Assembly (NCBI GenBank): GCA_015661865.1 | Contig: DQVG01000015.1 | Location: 1 to 5,940 of the forward strand | Direction: 5' to 3' | Length of the DNA stretch: 5,940 nucleotides | From: Desulfurobacteriaceae bacterium | GTDB lineage: Bacteria; Aquificota; Aquificia; Desulfurobacteriales; DQVG01 | In this document: piece by piece, positions 1-5,839 of the stretch | How the letters are laid out: every line of letters starts with the position of its first letter | How positions within the stretch are numbered: position 1 is the first letter of the stretch | Made by a program: the position numbers and the translations under genes | Notes under the pieces: generated by a model | The model's database searches: none | What the model saw: only the letters and a program-made list of their open reading frames with translations | Told to the model about the DNA's origin: nothing

Positions 1-496
1 TAGCTATATAAACTTCCTTATTTTCTTCTTCCAAGGTCTCTTTCACCATATTATAAAAGGAATATTTATTTTCCAATTTTGGAGGTCCAATTAAAGCTGT
101 CATTCCCCCAAAACCTTTAGGAGCTGCGGCATCCATAAATTTAGCTCTATAAAAAATTAAATCTAAAGCATCATCAAAAGTTAAAGCTCCACCTGCTAAA
201 GTAGCGGTCCATTCTCCAAGAGAGTGTCCAGCTACTATACTTGGAGATTTTTCTAAGGTATATTCTAGACCTAAGATATTTAAAATAATTGCAGAAATTA
301 GAAATATAGAGGGTTGAGTATATTTTGTATTATTAAGCATAGTTTCATCTTCAAAAATAACTTTTTTTAAGGGAATTTTTATTAAAGTTTCGGCCCTTTC
401 AAACATTTCTTTGGCCAAAGGATATTTTTCATAAAAATCTTTCCCCATTCCTAAGTATTGAGAACCTTGACCTGGAAATATAAATCCAAATTTCAT
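1..496 (-). CDS. fabD: Malonyl-CoA:ACP transacylase, partial (C-terminal half outside the window)
   Basis: FabD moves the malonyl group from CoA to acyl carrier protein, supplying the extender unit for cytoplasmic type II fatty-acid synthesis. Reading the minus strand from the ATG at 496-494 gives 165 uninterrupted codons before the window ends; the family is usually about 310 residues. The N-terminal motif FPGQGSQ is at residues 7-13. The nucleophile elbow GHSLGE is at 90-95, with catalytic Ser92. Arg117, which binds the malonyl carboxylate in the family, sits in the segment IFYRAKFM. These positions match those I remember for E. coli FabD. The catalytic His lies beyond the window and cannot be checked. 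A GGAG Shine-Dalgarno at 509-506, nine bases from the ATG, supports the start. The gene follows fabK by 36 bases and is the last visible gene of the plsX-fab operon. Trp follows GHSLGE where Tyr is more usual, a minor variation. Confidence 0.97.
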   Translation of the reverse strand, partial: MKFGFIFPGQGSQYLGMGKDFYEKYPLAKEMFERAETLIKIPLKKVIFEDETMLNNTKYTQPSIFLISAIILNILGLEYTLEKSPSIVAGHSLGEWTATLAGGALTFDDALDLIFYRAKFMDAAAPKGFGGMTALIGPPKLENKYSFYNMVKETLEEENKEVYIA

Positions 497-532
497 TTTT
501 CTTAGCTCCATTTTAAAATTATTTATCTAAAT

Positions 533-1579
533 TTAAGAAAACCTTGAACATAAAGAATTTAAAGTTTCTTTAGCTTGGGAAATTATGTCATTTATAATTT
601 CTTTTACCGTTTTTTCTTCATTAACAAGACCTATACTATAGCCGGCCATTAAACTTCCCCATTCTATATCTCCATCCTGAGCTGCAGCTTTAAGACGACC
701 TCTTCCAAATTCTTCTAGATCATCTTTTGTTATCCAAGCTTTTTTTACTTGCTCTACATCTAAACCTTTTTCTTGAGCAAGTTTAATTAAATCTTCTTTT
801 GAGAACCCTAATTTTGAAAGGACTTTAGTCATATAAACCATTTCTTCTAACTTATTAAACTCCCGAGTAAGTCTATTTCTAATACACCTTACTGGATGAC
901 CTAAGACTCTACCAGATACATCAATATCGGCCGCCTTAGCTTTTAAAAGTTTATTTTTATAGTTTGGATGAATATTACATTCCTTTGCCGCTAAGAAAGC
1001 TGTCCCGATTTGAACTCCTTCGGCTCCTAAAGCTAAAGCTGCTACAAAACCTCTGCCGTCTGCAATTCCTCCGGCAGCTACTACTGGGATATTTACTGCA
1101 TCTACTACTTGAGGAACTAAAGTAAAAGTAGTTATATCTCCTATATGTCCCCCAGATTCCGTACCTTCAGCAATGATAGCATCCACACCTACCCTTTCCA
1201 TTCTTTTAGCAAGAGCAACAGAAGCAACTACTGGAATTACTTTAATTCCAGCTTCTTTAAATGCTGGAATATACTTTCCTGGATTTCCTGCTCCCGTAGT
1301 TACTACAGCTACTTTTTCTTCTAAAACAACTTGCATAATTTCATCTGCATTAGGCATCATAAGCATTACATTTACACCGAAGGGTTTGTCTGTGAGTTCT
1401 TTACATTTTCTTATTTCCTCTCTTAAATCCTCGGCTGACCTTCCTCCCCCTGCTATAATTCCTAATCCTCCAGCATTCGAAACTGCAGCGGCTAATTTTG
1501 CATCCGATATCCAAGCCATCGCCCCTTGAAAGATTGGATATTTTATTTCTAAAACCTCTGTAATTTTTGTTTTAAACAT
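533..1579 (-). CDS. fabK: Enoyl-ACP reductase II, FMN-dependent (FabK type)
   Basis: FabK catalyses the last reduction of each elongation cycle, trans-2-enoyl-ACP to acyl-ACP, using FMN and NAD(P)H. It is a TIM-barrel flavoprotein unrelated to FabI and, in the organisms studied, insensitive to triclosan. The 348-residue product shows the family features in order: YPIFQGAMAW (14-23), AGGLGIIAGGG (36-46), KPFGVN (65-70), TTGAGNP (94-100), ESGGHIGD with the expected catalytic His145 (141-148), the phosphate-binding AAGGIADGRG (168-177), GAEGVQIGTAF (185-195), HPNYK (204-208) and GSLMAG (308-313). The close match to the start of pneumococcal FabK and the location between fabH and fabD favour FabK over nitronate monooxygenase, the related family. 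The Shine-Dalgarno is an unusual AAAGGGGG at 1594-1587, seven bases from the ATG. About 30 extra residues appear around 247-288 compared with the pneumococcal enzyme as I remember it. No fabI is visible in the window. Confidence 0.95.
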   Translation of the reverse strand: MFKTKITEVLEIKYPIFQGAMAWISDAKLAAAVSNAGGLGIIAGGGRSAEDLREEIRKCKELTDKPFGVNVMLMMPNADEIMQVVLEEKVAVVTTGAGNPGKYIPAFKEAGIKVIPVVASVALAKRMERVGVDAIIAEGTESGGHIGDITTFTLVPQVVDAVNIPVVAAGGIADGRGFVAALALGAEGVQIGTAFLAAKECNIHPNYKNKLLKAKAADIDVSGRVLGHPVRCIRNRLTREFNKLEEMVYMTKVLSKLGFSKEDLIKLAQEKGLDVEQVKKAWITKDDLEEFGRGRLKAAAQDGDIEWGSLMAGYSIGLVNEEKTVKEIINDIISQAKETLNSLCSRFS

Positions 1580-1663
1580 AAACTATCCCCCTTTCGAACT
1601 TAAAGTTTTAAACAAAATAAATTTAGACCATAAATAAGAAGGGAATATTCAAAATACTGATAT

Positions 1664-2623
1664 TTAAAACTTTAGTAAAATACTACCCCAAGTAAACCCC
1701 CCTCCAAAAGCTGTAAGAAGTATTAAATCATCTCTTTTTATTAAATTTTTTTCAATAGCTTCGTTCATAGCTACTGGAATAGATGCAGCAGAGGTATTAC
1801 CTAACCTTTCTATATTTATAAAAAACTTTTCCAAAGGTATTTTAGTTCTTTCAGCAACTAATTTTAAAATTCTAATATTAGCTTGATGAGGAATAACATA
1901 TGAAATATCCTCAGGCTTTTTATTAGCTTTTTTTAAAACTTTTAAAATGGAAGAACTTAAGCTCCTAATAGCTATTTTAAATACCTCATTACCTTTCATT
2001 TTTAAATACTTATCTTGATCATCCACACAAGGAACATACAACAAATTTTTATACCTACCATCTGAGCCAATATCAAAGGATAGAAAATTATCTTGATCTC
2101 CTTTTTCTAAAATAGTACAACCTGCCGCATCTCCAAAAAGGATGCAAGTTGTTCTGTCTTTCCAATTTATTATCTTAGAGTATTTTTCACTACCTATAAC
2201 TATAAAATACTTTTTTTCTGAATGCTTCAAAAGATTATAAGCATTATAAATAGCATAGATAAAACCAGAACAAGCTGCCAGGATATCAAAACAAACTTGG
2301 GGAGGATTTTTAAGATTATACTTTTCTATCAGCTTACCCTGAACCAAGCAAGCCGTAGAAGGAAAAAGATAATCTGGGGTGGAGGTTGCTACTATTATTC
2401 CTAACGTATTTTCCAATATATTTTTGGGATTATCCACCTTTGATAAAGCATTTTCTAAAGCTTCTAAAGCCATGGAAGCCGTGGATTTTTCTTCCTCTAT
2501 TCTTCTTTCCTCTATTCCGGTTCTTTCTTTAATCCATTTATCACTTGTATCTACGATTTTTTCTAAGTCTAAGTTAGTTAAGACCTTATTGGGAATATAT
2601 GCCCCGCAAGTTAATATTTTCAT
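1664..2623 (-). CDS. fabH: 3-oxoacyl-ACP synthase III (beta-ketoacyl-ACP synthase III)
   Basis: FabH starts fatty-acid synthesis by condensing an acyl-CoA primer with malonyl-ACP. The primer, acetyl-CoA or a branched acyl-CoA, cannot be decided from sequence alone. The 319-residue length is normal for this thiolase-fold enzyme. The catalytic triad is visible: Cys118 in DILAACSGF (113-121), His246 in IPHQANIRI (244-252) and Asn276 in LGNTSAAS (274-281). Other conserved segments are DTSDKWIKERTGIEER (25-40), LFGDAAG (162-168) and the C-terminal FGGGFTWGS (306-314). The ATG at 2623-2621 follows an AGAGG site at 2637-2633 with nine-base spacing and lies 16 bases after the plsX stop, so the two are co-transcribed. 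An 84-base gap separates it from fabK. That gap has no strong promoter or terminator, only short AT-rich inverted repeats. Confidence 0.97.
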   Translation of the reverse strand: MKILTCGAYIPNKVLTNLDLEKIVDTSDKWIKERTGIEERRIEEEKSTASMALEALENALSKVDNPKNILENTLGIIVATSTPDYLFPSTACLVQGKLIEKYNLKNPPQVCFDILAACSGFIYAIYNAYNLLKHSEKKYFIVIGSEKYSKIINWKDRTTCILFGDAAGCTILEKGDQDNFLSFDIGSDGRYKNLLYVPCVDDQDKYLKMKGNEVFKIAIRSLSSSILKVLKKANKKPEDISYVIPHQANIRILKLVAERTKIPLEKFFINIERLGNTSAASIPVAMNEAIEKNLIKRDDLILLTAFGGGFTWGSILLKF

Positions 2624-2639
2624 TTTGTTTGGCCTCTAT

Positions 2640-3662
2640 TTACAAAAGTTCCTTTAATATTGGAATGTATTTTTCTACATTTTCTAATATATGATCATTT
2701 ACGGACGCAGATTTAAATTCCTTAGCTCTTAAAATTGCATTTTTGATAGCAATTTCATTTGAAGAACCATGAGCTATTATAACAGGATAGTTTAAACCTA
2801 GTAAAGGAGCTCCACCCCACTGAGCATAATCCGTTCTTTTTTTAAAGTTTTTAAAGGCTGACCTTAAAAAAATAGATCCTAACTTACCTAAAAAAGACTT
2901 CTGAATTTCCTCTTTTAAAATTTTTAAAACTATCTTTGCTAAACTTTCACTCATTTTTAAAGCTACATTACCTACAAAACCATCACAAACAATAACATCA
3001 AACTTTCCACTATAAACATCCCTCCCTTCGGCATTTCCAAAAAATGGAAAACCATGTTTTTTTAGTTCCTCTAAAAGTTTATAAGTATCCTTTGTAAGCT
3101 CGTTTCCCTTAGTTTTTTCCTCTCCTACATTTAATATTCCTACTTTAGGTGGATTTAAATTTAAGGCATACCTTGCATAAGCTTCTCCCATTAAAGCAAA
3201 TTCTACTAAGTATCTAGATTTACAATCTACATTAGCACCCACATCTAATAAAACGGTTTTGTGCTTAAGATTTGGTAAGATGGCTGTAATTGCTGGTCTA
3301 GAAATTCCAGGTAAAATTTTTAAAATAAATGTACAAATAGCCATTACTGCCCCAGTATTTCCTGCGGAAACAAAAGCATCGGCTAGATTATCTTTTACAA
3401 GTTTTGCTCCTATATGAATAGAAGACTTCTTTTTTTTTCTTAAAGCCACCGAAGGTTTTTCATCCATAGTAACAATATCTGGGGCATCTACTATTTCTAT
3501 TAAGGAAGTTGGATAAGAATACTTTTCTAGTTCTTTTTTTAATATATTTTCCGGACCAATAAGATAAATTTTTTCATTAAATTCTTGGGCAGCCAGAACT
3601 GCTCCTTTTACTGGAATTTGGGGGGCAAAGTCTCCCCCCATGCCATCTAAAGCAATTGCCAT
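2640..3662 (-). CDS. plsX: Phosphate acyltransferase PlsX (acyl-ACP:phosphate transacylase)
   Basis: PlsX converts acyl-ACP and inorganic phosphate to acyl-phosphate, the donor used by PlsY to acylate glycerol-3-phosphate. It therefore joins fatty-acid synthesis to phospholipid synthesis, acting as a peripheral membrane protein. The 340 residues are a typical length. Family motifs are ALDGMGGDFAP (4-14), DAPDIVTMDEKPSVALR (59-75), SAGNTGA (99-105), SRPAI (121-125), LLDVGANVDCK (138-148), LNVGEE (177-182), the FDVIVCDGFVGN segment (221-232), GGAPLLGL (283-290) and AHGSS (297-301). The RKKKKSS stretch at 75-81 is a basic-rich version of the usual R.KK.SS motif. It starts 11 bases after rpmF with its ribosome binding site touching the rpmF stop, and ends 16 bases before fabH. 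In many Firmicutes fapR precedes plsX; here it does not. Confidence 0.97.
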   Translation of the reverse strand: MAIALDGMGGDFAPQIPVKGAVLAAQEFNEKIYLIGPENILKKELEKYSYPTSLIEIVDAPDIVTMDEKPSVALRKKKKSSIHIGAKLVKDNLADAFVSAGNTGAVMAICTFILKILPGISRPAITAILPNLKHKTVLLDVGANVDCKSRYLVEFALMGEAYARYALNLNPPKVGILNVGEEKTKGNELTKDTYKLLEELKKHGFPFFGNAEGRDVYSGKFDVIVCDGFVGNVALKMSESLAKIVLKILKEEIQKSFLGKLGSIFLRSAFKNFKKRTDYAQWGGAPLLGLNYPVIIAHGSSNEIAIKNAILRAKEFKSASVNDHILENVEKYIPILKELL

Positions 3663-3666
3663 CTAT

Positions 3667-3676
3667 ATCACCCTTA
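3667..3676 (-). promoter_or_regulatory. plsX ribosome binding site overlapping the rpmF stop codon
   Basis: On the minus strand the bases TAAGGGTGAT include the rpmF stop codon TAA and then GGGTGAT, ending four bases before the plsX ATG. The sequence resembles the extended anti-16S complement TAAGGAGGTGAT with two bases missing. The ribosome finishing rpmF would sit over the plsX start site, so translation of plsX is probably coupled to that of rpmF. The pairing is read by eye; coupling is inference. Confidence 0.55.
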
Positions 3677-3856
3677 CTTTACTTTTACGTTAATAGCTTC
3701 TGAGTCTTTATAATATCCACAATAAGGGCAAATTCTATGAGGTCTTTTGGGCTCATAACAATTTGGACAAACCGTTAAAGTTGGCATTTTAGCTTTCCAA
3801 TGAGTTCTTCTTTTATCTCTTCTTGTACGAGATACTCGTCTTTTAGGAACTGCCAT
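3674..3856 (-). CDS. rpmF: Large-subunit ribosomal protein bL32, zinc-binding form
   Basis: bL32 is a small structural protein of the 50S ribosomal subunit. The 60-residue product begins with the family signature MAVPKRRVSRTRRDKRRTH, a basic tail that threads into rRNA. It then has a zinc ribbon with CPNC at residues 30-33 and CPYC at 43-46. This is the four-cysteine form; some bacteria, including E. coli, use a form without cysteines. The start is set by a perfect AGGAGG at 3870-3865, eight bases from the ATG. The gene lies between yceD and plsX, the order seen in many bacteria. An extended -10 promoter just upstream could give it transcription independent of yceD. Confidence 0.98.
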   Translation of the reverse strand: MAVPKRRVSRTRRDKRRTHWKAKMPTLTVCPNCYEPKRPHRICPYCGYYKDSEAINVKVK

Positions 3857-3861
3857 TTTAA

Positions 3862-3877
3862 TTTCCTCCTTTTAAAA
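3862..3877 (-). repeat. 16-base leader identical to the one ahead of yceD
   Basis: The minus-strand sequence TTTTAAAAGGAGGAAA occurs here before rpmF and again at 4396-4381 before yceD. Both copies hold the AGGAGG ribosome binding site at nearly the same distance from the ATG (eight and seven bases). The run also contains the self-complementary TTTTAAAA. Most simply this is a strong, unstructured A/T-flanked translation start used twice; a shared regulatory role is not shown. Confidence 0.5.
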
Positions 3878-3907
3878 AAAGATATTTGGCTGAAAAATTT
3901 GGAGCAT

Positions 3908-3916
3908 ATTATATCA
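3908..3916 (-). promoter_or_regulatory. Candidate internal extended -10 promoter for rpmF and downstream genes
   Basis: Reading the minus strand, 3916-3908 is TGATATAAT, a perfect TGn plus TATAAT extended -10 element, just after the yceD stop. No good -35 is present at 17-18 bases upstream (AGAAGA), but extended -10 promoters often lack one. Transcription would start near 3901, giving a leader of about 45 bases before the rpmF ATG. The same eleven bases, TGATATAATAT, occur in the murA promoter. AT-rich sequence makes chance matches fairly likely, so this is a candidate only. Confidence 0.55.
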
Positions 3917-3920
3917 ATTT

Positions 3921-4376
3921 TTAAAGCTCCTCTTCTACATAAGATATAAAATCCTTGTCTTCCGGACATTCAGGGCAAAGCATCTTAGATGGTAAATGAA
4001 GTAAAATTTGTTCTCTTAAAACTTCATGAAGATCTAAAATCTTTTCATTAGAAAATTTAATATCCATATCCTCGTGGGATATATCTCCTCCTTTACCTGC
4101 AGCAGATAAGGGCATTAAAGCATAATGAAACTCATCTTTTACATCTTTTTCAAATTCACTTCCACATCTAGCACATACTGCCTTTATTTTCCCCTTATAT
4201 CTTCCTACAATATCATAACCACTTCCAGATTTAAAAATTGTAACTTCTAAATCAAAATCTGAAACAGCTTTTCCTTCCTCTTGAGGTAAGTTTACAAATT
4301 TAGCTGGAACTTTTGTTTTTATTTTTAAAGGGGAGTCGGAAGATATTTCTTCTAAATTTATAAAACGTTTTAACAT
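3921..4376 (-). CDS. yceD: DUF177 / YceD family protein, L32-associated
   Basis: This is a DUF177 (YceD) protein, a family nearly always encoded beside rpmF and linked in plants and bacteria to 23S rRNA accumulation; its exact biochemical role is not settled. The 151-residue product has the usual layout: a mixed strand region near 15-65, CARCGSEF with Cys68 and Cys71 (68-75), the acidic centre HEDMDIKFSNEKILDL (101-116), and VLREQILLHLPSKMLCPEC (119-137) with Cys134 and Cys137. Many relatives add a further GLC..CG segment after the second cysteine pair; here the protein instead ends with an acidic tail, so it looks slightly short at the C-terminus. The ATG follows AGGAGG at 4389-4384 with seven-base spacing. 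It is the first gene of the operon, 64 bases ahead of rpmF. Assignment rests on motifs and position. Confidence 0.9.
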   Translation of the reverse strand: MLKRFINLEEISSDSPLKIKTKVPAKFVNLPQEEGKAVSDFDLEVTIFKSGSGYDIVGRYKGKIKAVCARCGSEFEKDVKDEFHYALMPLSAAGKGGDISHEDMDIKFSNEKILDLHEVLREQILLHLPSKMLCPECPEDKDFISYVEEEL

Positions 4377-4380
4377 AATT

Positions 4381-4396
4381 TTTCCTCCTTTTAAAA
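4381..4396 (-). repeat. 16-base leader with AGGAGG ahead of yceD (second copy)
   Basis: The minus-strand sequence TTTTAAAAGGAGGAAA is identical to the copy before rpmF at 3877-3862. It supplies the ribosome binding site of yceD and fixes its start codon at 4376-4374. Confidence 0.5.
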
Positions 4397-4402
4397 CAGT
4401 TT

Positions 4403-4420
4403 TGGTATAAAATTAAACCA
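4403..4420. promoter_or_regulatory. Imperfect 18-base palindrome, candidate operator
   Basis: The sequence fits TGGTNTAANNTTANACCA, with seven of nine base pairs symmetric and mismatches only at pairs five and nine. It lies between the yceD start and the likely yceD -35, overlapping the candidate -10, where a bound repressor would block the fatty-acid operon. It does not match the FapR or FabT boxes as I remember them. Each half also looks like an extended -10 on its own strand, which may account for the symmetry. In AT-rich DNA a match this good is not strongly significant. Confidence 0.35.
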
Positions 4421-4438
4421 TTCTTTTTTAGAAATCAA
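4412..4438 (-). promoter_or_regulatory. Candidate promoter of the yceD-rpmF-plsX-fab operon
   Basis: On the minus strand, TTGATT at 4438-4433 resembles a -35, and TGGTTTAAT at 4420-4412 is an extended -10 with TTTAAT, one base from TATAAT. The spacer is 15 bases, short of the usual 17, but a TGn element can compensate. Transcription would start near 4405, leaving a leader of about 29 bases with the AGGAGG of yceD. It is the best minus-strand candidate in the divergent region. Confidence 0.45.
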
Positions 4439-4439
4439 G

Positions 4440-4467
4440 CTGAAGATAAACTATTAAGTGATATAAT
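4440..4467 (+). promoter_or_regulatory. Candidate murA promoter (extended -10)
   Basis: TGATATAAT at 4459-4467 is a perfect extended -10 (TATAAT at 4462-4467). A weak -35, CTGAAG at 4440-4445, lies 16 bases upstream and matches three of six consensus bases. The predicted start near 4474 gives a leader of about 49 bases to the murA ATG. Short arms ACTAT (4450-4454) and ATAGT (4468-4472) flank the -10 as an inverted repeat, possibly by chance. Confidence 0.6.
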
Positions 4468-4522
4468 ATAGTATATTTTTCTTCTAAACTTTATTCAAAT
4501 GAAATCAAAAAGGATGCTTTAA

Positions 4523-5839
4523 ATGGAAAAAATATATATAATTGAACACACCCCCAGCATTTTTGGAAATGTTAAAGTATCTGGCTCTAAAAATGCTACT
4601 TTACCAATTCTGATAGCAACCCTTTTATGCAATGAAAAGTGTATAATTGACAATGTTCCCGAGATAGAAGATGTAAAAACAACTGTTGAACTTCTTTTAG
4701 CTTGTGGAGCTAAAGTAAATTGGAACAAAAAAGAAAAAATAATAGAAATTGATCCTCCTCAAGATTGTCCCACAATTGCACCTTATAAAATTGTATCAAA
4801 AATGAGAGCTTCCATTTTAGTTTTAGGCCCATTTTTAAGTAAATATAAACGAGCTCTTGTATATTTACCCGGGGGATGTTCTATAGGACCCCGTCCTATA
4901 AATTTACATCTTATGGCTATGAGTAAACTTGGAGCTGAGATTGATGTAAACCATGGATATATAAAATCTCAGGTAAAAGATAGACTAAAAGGTACTACTA
5001 TAACTTTTCCAAAAAAAACTGTTGGAGGAACCCAAAACGCAATTTTAGCTGCGGTTTTAGCAAAAGGAACTACTATTATAGAAAATGCAGCTCAAGAACC
5101 TGAGGTTGTAGAGCTTGTAAAAGCTTTAAGACAAGCTGGGGCAAAAATAGAAGGGGAAGGTACGTCGGTTATAAAGATAAAGGGCGTCGATGAGCTATCT
5201 TCTTTTCACGTAAAAATTATACCCGATAGAATTGAAGCTGGAACTTTTTTAGGATTAGCTGCTACAATAGATGGAGAAATTACAATAAAGGATGCTCCTA
5301 TTTGTCATATGGAAAGTATTTTGAAAAAGTTTAAAGAAATGGGCTTAGAGATGAAGTATGATGAATACGAAGATATAGGGACAATTTATGTGAAAAAAAA
5401 TAAAAGACTTAAAGGAATTGAAGTTTCCACAGAAGAATATCCAGGATTTCCAACGGATATGCAACCTATCGTAATGGCGGCTTGTTTAAAAGCTGAAGGA
5501 TGCTCTGTAATTAGGGAAAATATTTTTGATAATAGATTTGTGCACGTCAATGAATTTATAAGACTTGGGGCTAATATTTCCGTTGAGAAAAATACTGCTT
5601 TAGTTCATGGAGTAAAAAAATTAACTGGCGCCGTTGTTGAAGCTTCGGATCTAAGAGCAGGAGCAGCTTTGGTTTTAGCTTGTGCTTCTGCTGAAGGTAA
5701 AAGTTATTTATTAAATGTTGAGCATATTGAAAGAGGCTATGAAAATTTTGAACAAAAACTTGCTCTTTTAGGAATAAAAATAGAAAAAATTTTAAAAAAA
5801 GAAGAAGAATTAGAAAAACTAAGAAAAATAGGGAAATGA
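4523..5839 (+). CDS. murA: UDP-N-acetylglucosamine 1-carboxyvinyltransferase
   Basis: MurA transfers enolpyruvate from phosphoenolpyruvate to UDP-N-acetylglucosamine, the first committed step of peptidoglycan synthesis, in the cytoplasm. The 438-residue product has the two-domain EPSP-synthase-like fold pattern. Visible residues are Lys23-Asn24 in SGSKNATLP (20-28), Arg95 in KMRAS (93-97), and Cys119 in PGGCSIGPRP (116-125), the loop cysteine that fosfomycin alkylates. Asp312 is in YPGFPTDMQ (306-314), the DLRAGAALVLA motif is at 376-386, and Arg404 is in HIERGYENFE (401-410). With Cys at 119 the enzyme would be expected to be fosfomycin-sensitive. The last 18 residues form a lysine/glutamate-rich tail beyond the usual end, making it about 20 residues longer than E. 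coli MurA. AAGGAT at 4510-4515 is the ribosome binding site, seven bases from the ATG; an earlier ATG at 4514 meets a stop after one codon. It is divergent from yceD and overlaps hisG. Confidence 0.98.
   Translation: MEKIYIIEHTPSIFGNVKVSGSKNATLPILIATLLCNEKCIIDNVPEIEDVKTTVELLLACGAKVNWNKKEKIIEIDPPQDCPTIAPYKIVSKMRASILVLGPFLSKYKRALVYLPGGCSIGPRPINLHLMAMSKLGAEIDVNHGYIKSQVKDRLKGTTITFPKKTVGGTQNAILAAVLAKGTTIIENAAQEPEVVELVKALRQAGAKIEGEGTSVIKIKGVDELSSFHVKIIPDRIEAGTFLGLAATIDGEITIKDAPICHMESILKKFKEMGLEMKYDEYEDIGTIYVKKNKRLKGIEVSTEEYPGFPTDMQPIVMAACLKAEGCSVIRENIFDNRFVHVNEFIRLGANISVEKNTALVHGVKKLTGAVVEASDLRAGAALVLACASAEGKSYLLNVEHIERGYENFEQKLALLGIKIEKILKKEEELEKLRKIGK

Noticed and set aside
1173..1529. Plus-strand open frame of 118 codons inside fabK
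   Set aside because: It lies wholly antisense to a well-supported gene, has low-complexity Ser/Thr/Ile-rich composition, and shows no ribosome binding site or recognisable motif.
1580..1663. Possible promoter, terminator or operator in the fabH-fabK gap
   Set aside because: Only short AT-rich symmetries are present (AACTT/AAGTT at 1597-1607 and GAATATTC at 1643-1650). No stable GC hairpin with a T run and no convincing promoter spacing was found.
2222..2657. Two plus-strand open frames antisense to fabH (60 and 92 codons)
   Set aside because: They are shadows of the fabH coding sequence, without a start signal or a recognisable product.
3775..3969. Minus-strand open frame of 64 codons spanning the end of yceD and the start of rpmF
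   Set aside because: It overlaps both genes in another frame, would cover the rpmF ribosome binding site, and has no family features.
4403..4411. TGGTATAAA as a second plus-strand promoter for murA
   Set aside because: It resembles an extended -10 but has no -35, would give a leader over 100 bases, and is better explained as one half of the palindrome.
4519..4728. Minus-strand open frame of 69 codons over the start of murA
   Set aside because: It is antisense to the conserved N-terminus of murA and has no ribosome binding site.
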